From: Rhodospirillaceae bacterium
GTDB taxonomy: Bacteria; Pseudomonadota; Alphaproteobacteria; GCA-2731375
Length of the DNA: 41,933 nucleotides
Reading direction: 5' to 3'
NCBI GenBank assembly: GCA_018701215.1
Contig: JABIWH010000010.1
Location: 1 to 41,933, forward strand
Below are positions 1-8,743 of the stretch, in pieces; within the stretch, counting starts at the first letter, position 1; every line of letters starts with the position of its first letter. The notes beneath the pieces are model-generated. The model did not search any database. It was not told where the DNA came from and worked only from the letters and a program-made list of their open reading frames with translations. The translations under genes and the position numbers were made by a program.

Positions 1-3000
1 AACGGCCAGGGCAACAATGGTAATGGCAATGCTAACAATGCCGCCGCCAACGAAGCTAAGATCGAGGCAGTGGAAACCGCCGTTGAAATACACGAGCAGG
101 CCGTGGAGGCCGCCGATGCGGCCATGGATCAGGCCGAGACGGTTGCCCAGGAGACCAGGGTGCAGGCCGTGGCGGCCGCCGATGAGGCAAAAGAGCAAGC
201 CACGGACACCGCCGAGACGGCCAGGGGCCAGGCCACCGCGTCTGCCAACGAAACCTTCAATCAAGCCACCGAGGCTGCCACGAATGCATCGCGGGAGGCC
301 GGGATCTCGGCCGATCAGACACGCCAGCAGGCCGTGACCGCCGCCGACGCGGCGGAGACACAAGCCGTACAGGCCGCCGATAGCTCCAGGGATCAGGCCA
401 TGACGGCCGCGGACGAGGCCCAGGGCGAGGCCACGCAAGCCACCATCACCGAGTTCAGGGAGCAAGCCGTCACCGACCACGAGGCGGCAACGGCCCAGGC
501 CGAGACAGCGCACCAGGACGCGGTGGAGCAGGCTGAGACCGAGCATCAGGCAGCGCTGGATCAAGCCACGGAGACCCATCAGGAGGCGATCCAACAGGCC
601 GATCAGATGGGTGGCCGGAGAGAGAGAAGGGCCGTCAGGGAGGCCGACAGGGATCTGGAAAAGGCGACCGAAGCCGCCGATGAGGCCAAGGATCAGGCCT
701 TGACCGATGCCACCGAGACCCGGGAACAGGCCCTGCAGGCCGCCGAGGTAGTAAATGAACAGGCCATGGCGACAGCTGATACGCTGGAAAGCCAGGCCGC
801 CATCGAAATGCCCTCGTCCGAGCAGCTGCGGGAACAAGCCGCGACAGAGCACGAGCAAGCCCTGGCCGAGGCCGAGACATCATATCAAGATGCGATGAAC
901 CAGGCCGGAACCGAGCATCAGGCGGCGCTGGATCAAGCCACGGCGACCCATCAGGAGGCAATCCAACAGGCCGATCAGAGAGGTGGCCGGAGAGAGAGAC
1001 GGGCTATCAGAGAGGCCGACAGGGATCTGGAAAAGGCGACCGAAGCCGCCGACGAGACCAAGGTGCAGGCGGAACAGGATGCCACCGTGGCCCATGATCA
1101 GGCCTTGCAGGCCGCCGAGACGGCAAATGAACAGACCTTGCAGGTCGCCGACGAGATCGCGGCGGTGGAAGATCAGGCCGACGCCGCCAGGGAGCAGGCC
1201 GAGGCCGCGCACCAGACGGCCACGGAGCAGGCCCAGACGGTGCACCAGGACGCGACCGAGCAGGCCGCGACGACATATCAGGAGGCGACGGCCCAGGCCG
1301 CCGCCGACCACGACGCGGCAAACGCCGAGGCGACGTCGGTACAGCAATCCGCCCTGGCCGAAGCCACGGCGACGCACCAAACGGCCACGGCGCAGGCCGA
1401 GGCCACGCATGAGGCCGCGACGGCCCAGGCCGAGACGGCGCATCAGGAAACGGTCGAGCAGGCCGCCGCCACCTACGAAGCGGCAACCGAACAGGCCGAA
1501 ACCTCATACGAAGAGGCTGTCGCGGGCAGCGATATCCTGATCGATCTGAATTTGGAAAACTTCCTGCCCGAGATTGCAGACCCGGAGAACGCTACAGTCA
1601 CGATTTCCGGTCTGCCGGCGGATGTCATGCTAACCGAAGGCACCGACAACGGTGACCGCAGCTGGTCGATGACGGTCATGCAGGTAGCCGGCGTGGCGGT
1701 GGCCATTACGGCGATGTCGTCTTATGCCGCCGAGGCGTTCACCCTGAACGTCGAAGTCACGGAAAATGGCGACAGCGAAGAAACCATCAGCTTTACCGAA
1801 CTTGAAATCGATGCCCTGGCCCAGGACGGCCAGGTGGATCTGGTCCGCAGTCTGACCGGCCCGGCGGCGGCGCAGGCCGCGGCAGGGGTCACCGCAGGTA
1901 CGTCGGCGGCGGCACAGGCCGGTGCGGCAGCCGCCGGGGCGGCGTCGGGAGCTGCTGCGCAAGGCGCGGAAGCCCGCGACGGTAGCACCAACAGTAACGG
2001 CAGTACCGACAGGACCAACGGCAATTCGTCCAAGGAAGCGGCAGCAGAGGACGCCGCGGAAGAAGCCGCGGTTGAGGAAGCTGCGGTTGAGGAAGCCGTA
2101 GCGGAAGAAGCCGCCGAAGAGGCCGCCGCGGAGGCCGAGGTTGCGGCTGAAACGGTGGAAACGGTTACCGAAACCGTTGTCGAGACGGTGCAGGAAAGCA
2201 CCACCGAGACCACCAGCCCGGCCTCTGACAATGCCGGCAGCACAGGCAGCGCGGCCTCCAGTTCGGCCAACGAAAGCAGCAGTGCCAGTGCCAATACTGA
2301 TGCCAGTACCAGCACGGTCGCCAGCGTCAGTCCCAGCGCTTCGAGCAGCAGCACCACATCTGAAGAGGCCACCTCCGAAGAGGCCACGGTCGAAGAGGCC
2401 ACGGTCGAGGTCGTCACACCTGACGTCTCCGCCCCGGATCTGAGCGCCTCGGCGGCCAGCGGTGATGAAGACGCGGCCATTACCCTGAACATCTCCTCGG
2501 CCCTGGTCGACGGCGATGATCTGAGTGTGGTTATATCCGGCGTACCCACGGGTGCCGTACTCTCCGCCGGTAGCGACAATGGCGACGGCAGCTGGACCCT
2601 GAGTTCCGGCCAGCTGACCGGCCTGACCATCACGCCGGCCAGTGACGACAGCAGCAACTTCTCGCTGACTGTGACCGCCACCGCCAGTGACGGCAGCACC
2701 TCCGCCACCAGTTCAGAAACCCTGGACGTCACGGTAACCGCGGTGGCCGATACGCCAAGCCTGTCCGTCGCGGACAGCAGCGGCAACGAGGATGCGGCGA
2801 TCTCGCTGGATCTGTCATCGGCGGTCTCGGATAGTTCCGAGAGCCTCTCGGTGGTGATCTCCGGCGTGCCCACGGGGGCCTCGCTCTCCGCCGGCAGTGA
2901 CAATGGCGACGGCAGCTGGACGCTAACGTCTGCCCAGTTGACCGGTCTGAGCATCACGCCGCCAAGTGACGACAGTGCCGATTTCGCCCTGACCGTGACG

Positions 3001-6000
3001 GCGACGTCCACGGACGGCAGCGATAGCAGCCAAAGCGTCGGCACGGTCAATGTCTCCGTCTCCGGCGTGGCCGATACGGCCAGCCTGACGGTGGCGGACA
3101 CCTCCGGCAACGAAGATGCAGCGATTTCGCTGACTATATCTTCGGCCCTGAGCGATAGTTCGGAAAGTCTGTCCGTCGTGATCTCCGGCGTGCCCACGGG
3201 GGCCACGCTCTCCGCCGGCAACGACAATGGCGACGGCAGCTGGACCTTGACGACGGCCCAACTGACCGGCCTGACCATTACGCCGCCAAGCAACGACAGT
3301 GCTGACTTCAGCCTGACCGTGACCTCGACCTCGACCGACGGTTCGGACACGGCCTCCACCGTCGATACCATCGACGTCACCGTCAACGCGGTCGCCGATA
3401 CGCCGAGCCTGACGGTGGCTGACACCTCCGGCAGCGAGGACACGGCGATTTCGCTGACCATGTCTTCGGCCCTGGCCGATAGTTCGGAAAGCCTGTCGGT
3501 GGTGATCTCCGGCGTGCCCACGGGGGCCACGCTCTCCGCCGGTAATGATAATGGCGACGGCAGCTGGACGCTCACGTCCGCTCAGCTGTCCGGCCTGACG
3601 ATCACGCCGCCGAGCAACGACAGTGCTGATTTCGCTCTGACCGTGACGGCGACCTCGACCGACGGCTCGGACACGGCCTCGACCGTCGATACCATCGATG
3701 TCACCGTCAACGCGGTCGCCGATGCGCCCACCTTGTCGGTTGCCGATACGTCCGGCAGCGAGGACACGGCGATTTCGCTGACTCTCTCCTCGGCCCTGAG
3801 CGATAGTTCGGAGAGCCTGTCGGTGGTGATCTCTGGCGTGCCCACGGGGGCCACGCTCTCCGCCGGTAATGATAATGGCGACGGCAGCTGGACGCTCACG
3901 TCCGCTCAGCTGTCCGGCCTGACCATTACGCCGCCGAGCAACGACAGTGCTGATTTCGCTCTGACCGTGACGGCGACCTCCACGGACGGCAGCGACACCG
4001 CGCAAAGTGTCGGTACCGTCAATGTCACCGTCGCCGGCGTGGCCGATGCGCCAACACTGACCGCCAACGATGTCACCGGCAGTGAGGATGCCTCGATTTC
4101 CCTGAGCCTGTCGGCAGCCCTGGTGGATAGTTCGGAAACCCTGGGCAGCATCACCATTTCCAGTGTTCCGGCGGGAACCCAGTTCTCCGCCGGCACCAAC
4201 AATGGCGACGGCAGCTGGACCTTCACCTCCGCCCAACTTTCAGGCCTGAGCCTGACGCCGCCGCCGGACCGGGATACCAACTTCACCCTGAATGTCGCGG
4301 TCACTTCCTCGGAAACCGACGGTTCCGATACGGCGACCTCCAACGGCAGCTTTACCGTTACCGTTAATCCGGTCGCCGATACCCCGGACGACATCACCTT
4401 CAGCGGTGATGGGGTGGACGAGAATGCCGCCAACGGCACGGTGGTGGGCACCGCGACCGGCGCCGATCCGGACACGGGCGAGAGCTTTACCTACAGCCTG
4501 ACCGATGACGCCGGCGGACGCTTCGCGATCGACGGCAGCAGCGGCCAGATCACCGTCGCCGATGGCAGCCTGTTGAACTTTGAAGAGGGCATGAGCCACG
4601 ACATCACCATCCGGGCGACGGATTCCACGGGCCGGACTTATGACGAGACCAAGGCCATCACCGTCAACGACCTGAACGAAAGCACTGATACCTACCATGC
4701 CGAGGTGATGGACAATAGTCCGGTTGGCTATTGGCGCATGGCGGACACCACCGGCACGACGATGAGCGATGAGATTAGCGGCCTTGACGGTACCTATGTC
4801 AATCATGTCTCGGGTATTGGCGACGACACGGATCCATTCGCCAATATCACCAGTGTCACAACCGACTTCGAAGGTGTCAATGACTATGCGAGCATCGCCG
4901 ATTCCGACGTATTCGAATTGACCGATGGCTCCATACAGATCTGGTTCAATTCCGACAGTCTTGGTGCCACCCAAACCATCATCAGCCGCGACGCAGGCGG
5001 CGACAACGAGGGTGATATCTATATTGACCTCAATACCGACGGTAGCCTCTATATGCGCCTGCAAGGCACCGATGGCGGCAATCTGTCGACGGCAACGGGC
5101 CTGGTCAGTGCCAATACCTGGTATCAGATGACCTTTACCTTCGGTGCCAACGGTGCGGAGCTCTTCCTGAACGGCACTTCGGTTGCCAGCGATGCCGCGG
5201 TCACCGGCGGTCTTGACGGCAGCTCGGCGGACTGGTCAGTTGGTGCCTACAATGGCGGCTCCGACTATTTCAACGGCGAGCTCGCCGAGTTGGCGTTCTT
5301 CGACACCCAGTTGGCGGAAGCCGCCATCGATGACATGTATGCGGCCGGCCATACCGGCACCGATCTGGTCACAGAAACGTCGGGCAACGACACCAACACC
5401 GGCACCACCGGCGATGACCTGATCGCCGGCGGCGCCGGCAACGACCACCTGACCGGCAATGCGGGCGATGACCGCCTGTATGGCGATGACGGCGACGATT
5501 ACCTGGCCGGCGGCGCCAACGCCGACATTCTGTCGGGCGGCGACGGCGCCGACGAGCTGCGCGGTCAATCCGGCATCGACACGCTTTCGGGCGGTGATGG
5601 AGACGACATTCTGTGGGGCGGTTCACAGGCCGATATCCTGATGGGCGGCTCCGGCTCCGACACCGCGGTCTATTCAGACTCCGGCGCCGGCGTCACTATC
5701 AACCTGACCACCGGTGCGGCTTCGGGTGACGATGCGGACGGGGATACCCTGACCAGCATCGAAAACCTGACCGGCTCCGCCTATGCGGATACCCTTACGG
5801 GTAATAGCGATGCCAACATCTTCACGGGCAACGCCGGTGACGACATCTTCCAGGGTCTGGGCGGTGCCGATACCATGTATGGCGGTGACGGCAGCGATAC
5901 CTTCACCATCGGCGAGGGTGACGGCAACGACATCATCGACGGCGGCGCGGGTAATGGTTGGACCGACAGCCTGAACCTGCTGAACTCGGATAATTCGGCC

Positions 6001-6153
6001 GTCGGCTCGGGCTGGACCGTCAGCCTGTCCTCGGGCAACGAAGTCTCCGATAATGGCAGCACCATGACCTTCTCCGATGATGCCGCCGGCACCATCACCC
6101 TGGAAGACGGCACCCAAATCGCCTTCCAGAATATCGAAACCATCGAGTACTAG
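1..6153 (+). CDS. Giant RTX adhesin, 5' end outside window
   Basis: The frame is open from the first base, so the gene begins upstream; about 2,050 residues are visible, ending at TAG 6151-6153. Residues 1-505 are an Ala/Glu/Gln-rich, Cys-free coiled-coil-like stretch (AxxQAxxxA patterns) with an internal duplication. Next come a degenerate Ig/cadherin-like unit (about 510-595), a low-complexity Ala/Ser/Thr/Glu region (to about 815), six near-identical 108-residue Ig/cadherin-like repeats (about 815-1460), a cadherin-like domain (to 1560), a LamG/concanavalin-like domain (about 1562-1790) and C-terminal RTX nonapeptides of GGxGxDxL type (about 1800-1985). C-terminal RTX repeats are the usual mark of calcium-dependent proteins secreted by type I systems; no exporter is in the window. 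Probable surface adhesion or biofilm role. No functional link to the respiratory genes is visible. Confidence 0.9.
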   Translation, partial: NGQGNNGNGNANNAAANEAKIEAVETAVEIHEQAVEAADAAMDQAETVAQETRVQAVAAADEAKEQATDTAETARGQATASANETFNQATEAATNASREAGISADQTRQQAVTAADAAETQAVQAADSSRDQAMTAADEAQGEATQATITEFREQAVTDHEAATAQAETAHQDAVEQAETEHQAALDQATETHQEAIQQADQMGGRRERRAVREADRDLEKATEAADEAKDQALTDATETREQALQAAEVVNEQAMATADTLESQAAIEMPSSEQLREQAATEHEQALAEAETSYQDAMNQAGTEHQAALDQATATHQEAIQQADQRGGRRERRAIREADRDLEKATEAADETKVQAEQDATVAHDQALQAAETANEQTLQVADEIAAVEDQADAAREQAEAAHQTATEQAQTVHQDATEQAATTYQEATAQAAADHDAANAEATSVQQSALAEATATHQTATAQAEATHEAATAQAETAHQETVEQAAATYEAATEQAETSYEEAVAGSDILIDLNLENFLPEIADPENATVTISGLPADVMLTEGTDNGDRSWSMTVMQVAGVAVAITAMSSYAAEAFTLNVEVTENGDSEETISFTELEIDALAQDGQVDLVRSLTGPAAAQAAAGVTAGTSAAAQAGAAAAGAASGAAAQGAEARDGSTNSNGSTDRTNGNSSKEAAAEDAAEEAAVEEAAVEEAVAEEAAEEAAAEAEVAAETVETVTETVVETVQESTTETTSPASDNAGSTGSAASSSANESSSASANTDASTSTVASVSPSASSSSTTSEEATSEEATVEEATVEVVTPDVSAPDLSASAASGDEDAAITLNISSALVDGDDLSVVISGVPTGAVLSAGSDNGDGSWTLSSGQLTGLTITPASDDSSNFSLTVTATASDGSTSATSSETLDVTVTAVADTPSLSVADSSGNEDAAISLDLSSAVSDSSESLSVVISGVPTGASLSAGSDNGDGSWTLTSAQLTGLSITPPSDDSADFALTVTATSTDGSDSSQSVGTVNVSVSGVADTASLTVADTSGNEDAAISLTISSALSDSSESLSVVISGVPTGATLSAGNDNGDGSWTLTTAQLTGLTITPPSNDSADFSLTVTSTSTDGSDTASTVDTIDVTVNAVADTPSLTVADTSGSEDTAISLTMSSALADSSESLSVVISGVPTGATLSAGNDNGDGSWTLTSAQLSGLTITPPSNDSADFALTVTATSTDGSDTASTVDTIDVTVNAVADAPTLSVADTSGSEDTAISLTLSSALSDSSESLSVVISGVPTGATLSAGNDNGDGSWTLTSAQLSGLTITPPSNDSADFALTVTATSTDGSDTAQSVGTVNVTVAGVADAPTLTANDVTGSEDASISLSLSAALVDSSETLGSITISSVPAGTQFSAGTNNGDGSWTFTSAQLSGLSLTPPPDRDTNFTLNVAVTSSETDGSDTATSNGSFTVTVNPVADTPDDITFSGDGVDENAANGTVVGTATGADPDTGESFTYSLTDDAGGRFAIDGSSGQITVADGSLLNFEEGMSHDITIRATDSTGRTYDETKAITVNDLNESTDTYHAEVMDNSPVGYWRMADTTGTTMSDEISGLDGTYVNHVSGIGDDTDPFANITSVTTDFEGVNDYASIADSDVFELTDGSIQIWFNSDSLGATQTIISRDAGGDNEGDIYIDLNTDGSLYMRLQGTDGGNLSTATGLVSANTWYQMTFTFGANGAELFLNGTSVASDAAVTGGLDGSSADWSVGAYNGGSDYFNGELAELAFFDTQLAEAAIDDMYAAGHTGTDLVTETSGNDTNTGTTGDDLIAGGAGNDHLTGNAGDDRLYGDDGDDYLAGGANADILSGGDGADELRGQSGIDTLSGGDGDDILWGGSQADILMGGSGSDTAVYSDSGAGVTINLTTGAASGDDADGDTLTSIENLTGSAYADTLTGNSDANIFTGNAGDDIFQGLGGADTMYGGDGSDTFTIGEGDGNDIIDGGAGNGWTDSLNLLNSDNSAVGSGWTVSLSSGNEVSDNGSTMTFSDDAAGTITLEDGTQIAFQNIETIEY
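541..1062 (+). repeat. Intragenic direct repeat, two copies about 150 bp
   Basis: Copies at about 541-690 and 913-1062 are offset by 372 bp (124 codons). They encode nearly the same stretch, containing the unusual Gly-Gly-Arg-Arg-Glu-Arg-Arg break in the coiled-coil region of the adhesin. This is a recent in-frame duplication. Confidence 0.85.
2440..4380 (+). repeat. Six tandem 324-bp adhesin repeats
   Basis: Anchor points (GATAGTTC, within the Ser-Ser-Glu-Ser-Leu segment) fall at 2830, 3154, 3478, 3802 and 4126, an exact 324-bp period; a first, slightly divergent copy precedes them. Each unit codes for one 108-residue Ig/cadherin-like domain containing the NGDGSWT motif. Units starting near 3430 and 3750 are almost identical at the DNA level, so the region is prone to copy-number change and to assembly collapse. 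Confidence 0.9.
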
Positions 6154-6239
6154 CGGCGTTTTCGAGCTAGATCAAACAGCATAAAATTGGAATCAATTTG
6201 ACGCTGATAATTTGATCTACTCCTACAAGTTGCTCTAAC

Positions 6240-6268
6240 GGCTGAGCGGTCAAAACGGCCGCTCAGCC
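6240..6268. terminator. Perfect 10-bp hairpin between convergent genes
   Basis: GGCTGAGCGG (6240-6249) and CCGCTCAGCC (6259-6268) form a perfect stem with a 9-base loop, between the end of the adhesin gene and the convergent binding-protein gene. It is well placed for a bidirectional terminator but has no adjacent T tract. A tandem 15-bp direct repeat (GGGCCCAGAGCCAA at 6296 and 6311) follows; I see no gene in 6154-6351. Confidence 0.5.
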
Positions 6269-6351
6269 CCGTTCGCCCTGCATTGCCGGGTCAAGGGGCC
6301 CAGAGCCAATGGGCCCAGAGCCAAAGGGTATTGGGCCGGCAGCAACGTGGT

Positions 6352-7152
6352 TTAAAGTTGCGCGATGATCTCGGACAGTTCGCGAAGACCGTCCACGGCG
6401 CGTTTACCAGGCCAAGACAGGCCGCGGCTGTCGATCATTTCCAAGGCCGGTATACTGCCGATGCCATGGTCCAGCTGGAAGTCCTGGACGTCCTCTTCCT
6501 CGAACTGGAACGGATCATCACCGAACAACACCAGCTGCGCCTGTGACAGGAACGCCTGGTCGAGCTGCAGCTCGCGCGAGGCCGCGGTGCTATCTCCGCT
6601 CAAGAGCGACAAGCCGGCCAAAGCCAGCATGCGGGCGGTATAGCAGTCGGGCGAGATGGTCAACCAGGGATTTTTCCAGGTCAGATAAATCACCTTGCGG
6701 ACCGGGTGTTGGGCGGCGGCCAGACGGATCGCCTCGATTTCCCGCTGCAATGCCGCCGTCAACGCTTCAGCCTGTGCCTCGCGGTCAAAAATACCGCCCA
6801 TCAGGTCGAGCAGCGCAGGGACGTCTTCGGGTCCATCGCAATGGGTGACAACAACCTGAACCCCGAGATTGATGATTTCCTGAAGCGTCGTCTCGGGCGT
6901 ATCATTGATACTTACCAGAACATGGCTGGGCCCCAGTTCCGCCAACTTCATCAGATCGATGTTGGTCGGACTGCCGACGATGGTGATCGCATCGACCCGG
7001 CCCTGGGGCTCGGCACATTTGGAGGTGCGCCCAAGCAATTGTTTTTCCAGGCCCAATTCGAACACCAATTCGGTCAAACTGGGAACCAGCGATACGATTC
7101 CCGCCTTCGCTCCCGCCGGATAATGTTCCGTGCCCGCGGCGTCAGTCGGCAC
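6352..7152 (-). CDS. BtuF-like helical-backbone metal/cobalamin binding protein
   Basis: About 266 residues matching the periplasmic-binding-protein fold of BtuF/FhuD type (PF01497-like): an early SLVPSLTELVFELG segment, a central Asp/Pro-rich domain linker and a conserved Trp-Lys-Asn-Pro-Trp segment. I place the start at GTG 7152, or TTG 7155, because GAGGGAG lies just upstream; an in-frame ATG at 7236 would add 28 residues lacking such a site. With either start there is no convincing signal peptide, so it may be a cytoplasmic stand-alone relative rather than an ABC transporter component; no permease or ATPase is nearby. It lies downstream of the haem-related genes in the same direction, after a 202-bp gap with two inverted repeats. 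The ligand cannot be read from the sequence. Confidence 0.75.
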   Translation of the reverse strand: MPTDAAGTEHYPAGAKAGIVSLVPSLTELVFELGLEKQLLGRTSKCAEPQGRVDAITIVGSPTNIDLMKLAELGPSHVLVSINDTPETTLQEIINLGVQVVVTHCDGPEDVPALLDLMGGIFDREAQAEALTAALQREIEAIRLAAAQHPVRKVIYLTWKNPWLTISPDCYTARMLALAGLSLLSGDSTAASRELQLDQAFLSQAQLVLFGDDPFQFEEEDVQDFQLDHGIGSIPALEMIDSRGLSWPGKRAVDGLRELSEIIAQL

Positions 7153-7257
7153 CAAGTTCTCCCTCGAAAATATTACCGGAATTGGTCTGAAACTAACAAG
7201 ATGACAGGTTTGCCGCAACAACGGGCTTGGTCGCAAAATGCTATGAAACCGCGCTAA

Positions 7258-7346
7258 AGCGCATTCGAAGAAAATGCGCTCAGACTCTTAAGATTTGAAC
7301 AATTGAAGCAATTAATTAAGTCGCGGGAGCGGCTCTGATTAATTGC
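7258..7346. repeat. Two inverted repeats in the gap before the BtuF-like gene
   Basis: AGCGCATT (7258-7265) pairs with AATGCGCT (7273-7280) around a 7-base loop, and GCAATTAAT (7308-7316) pairs perfectly with ATTAATTGC (7338-7346) around 21 bases. The second lies 8 bp past the hemY stop codon and could act as an AT-rich transcript end; the first resembles short palindromic intergenic elements. Function is not determined. Confidence 0.4.
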
Positions 7347-7354
7347 AAATTGCT

Positions 7355-8743
7355 CTAGAATACTGCCCGATGGCGCGAAATTTGCCGGCTTCGCCGTAGA
7401 TGCTCATGTGTCGATTGAGCTGTTTTCTGCGCCACGCTCAGACAAGTGGCCACCGATGGGCCGGCGAAATAGTTGCCCGTCAGAAACAGCCCGGATTGGC
7501 GGTCATGGCAGCCGCTCAGATGCTCGACCAGGGTACGGTGCCCGGCGCCGTATTGCGGCAAACCGACCGGCCAATGGCGCACTTTCGCCACCACCGGAGC
7601 AGCCGAAACACCAAGAAGATCGCCGAATTCCGCCCCCACCAGATCGATCAATTCCGCCCCGGGCAGCCGTGCCAAACGCGGTGCCCTAACGCCGCCGATA
7701 TAGGCGGATACGGCAACATGGCCGACGGGCGCGCGGTCGGGAAACATGGTTGAGTTGAACTGGGAGCCGAGAATGTTGCGGTTCTCGGCCTCCGCCGTCA
7801 GAAAGCCCAGGCCGTCCAGCGGATGCGCCACGTCTTGACGCCGGTAACCAAGGAAGACCACCGCCAGGGACGGCGCCTGGATTTGGGCCGCGGCATCGGC
7901 GCCGGACGGATCAACGTCCGCGATCAGTTGTGCAGCCACGTGGGACTGGGTCGCGATGACGACGGCCCTGGCGTGCATACGGCCATCCCGGCCCAGGTCC
8001 ACCTCGAAACCGCCTGGTGCAGCGGAAACGCGCCGTACGGCGACGCCGGTACGGATATTATCGTCAAGACCCTGAGCCAGGGACCCGGCCAAGGCCCCGA
8101 TACCATCGCGCCAGGAAAATAATCTGCTGCCGGGCATTTTCCCGCCCTCGCGACGGCGGTGCATGATGCCCAGGGTGACGGAGCCGTATTTCTCCTCCAA
8201 CGCCACCAGCATGGGGAAAATCGCCGCCACCGACAGCTCCGCCGCACGGCCGCCGCCATAGATACCGGCAACCATGGGATCCATCACCCGTTCGGCAAAT
8301 TCCCGGCCGAACCGCCGGGTACAGAACTCCATGACGGATTCGTCGGCGCCCGGGCTGCCGTGGGGCACAAGAAATTCCAACAATATGCGCAGCCTGGCCC
8401 AGGGCGAGAGATAACCGGCGGTCAAAAAGCCCAAGGCGCCCATGCCGATCCCGGACAATTCCCCGCCCGAAACCAGATAACGCTTGCGGATGCCATCGCC
8501 GAGATCACAACGTTGCCCTTCAAGTCCAAGCTTTTGCGAGAATTCATTGGCGGCGGGCACCAAGGCATTCATGGTGGAGGGGCCATGTTCCATGAGGAAG
8601 CCATCGAGGCGTTCCGACACGGCGCTGCCGCCAAGCTGGCGCTGGCGCTCCAACAGGACAACGCCATGGCCGCGCTGTTTCAGATCATAAGCCGTGGCCA
8701 GGCCGGAAACGCCGCCGCCGATGACGATGACATCCACGCTCAT
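7355..8743 (-). CDS. hemY: Protoporphyrinogen oxidase, HemY type
   Basis: 462 residues. It should oxidise protoporphyrinogen IX (or coproporphyrinogen III) with FAD in haem synthesis. The N-terminal Rossmann motif VIGGGVSGLATAYDL with a following Glu is clear, and the HemY-family signature around the GIYGGG segment, LS, FP and EEKYGS is present. The start is ATG 8743, overlapping the radical SAM stop by four bases (ATGA), so the two are translationally coupled; the longer frame back to 8947 runs through the upstream gene and is not used. Coupling to a radical SAM/SPASM protein and location beside some 17 haem-c sites suggest it supplies, or makes a variant of, haem for this cytochrome cluster. 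Whether it is the cell's only protoporphyrinogen oxidase cannot be told from here. Confidence 0.87.
   Translation of the reverse strand: MSVDVIVIGGGVSGLATAYDLKQRGHGVVLLERQRQLGGSAVSERLDGFLMEHGPSTMNALVPAANEFSQKLGLEGQRCDLGDGIRKRYLVSGGELSGIGMGALGFLTAGYLSPWARLRILLEFLVPHGSPGADESVMEFCTRRFGREFAERVMDPMVAGIYGGGRAAELSVAAIFPMLVALEEKYGSVTLGIMHRRREGGKMPGSRLFSWRDGIGALAGSLAQGLDDNIRTGVAVRRVSAAPGGFEVDLGRDGRMHARAVVIATQSHVAAQLIADVDPSGADAAAQIQAPSLAVVFLGYRRQDVAHPLDGLGFLTAEAENRNILGSQFNSTMFPDRAPVGHVAVSAYIGGVRAPRLARLPGAELIDLVGAEFGDLLGVSAAPVVAKVRHWPVGLPQYGAGHRTLVEHLSGCHDRQSGLFLTGNYFAGPSVATCLSVAQKTAQSTHEHLRRSRQISRHRAVF

Noticed and set aside
1722..3575. Long antisense frame under the adhesin repeats
   Set aside because: Mirror image of the repeat codons; composition is low-complexity and no family is recognised.
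2440..4380. CRISPR-like regular repeats
   Set aside because: Units are 324 bp, coding and in frame; no short repeat/spacer alternation.
6165..6178. FNR-like half site near the adhesin end
   Set aside because: Only the ATCAA half matches, and it lies downstream of both flanking genes.
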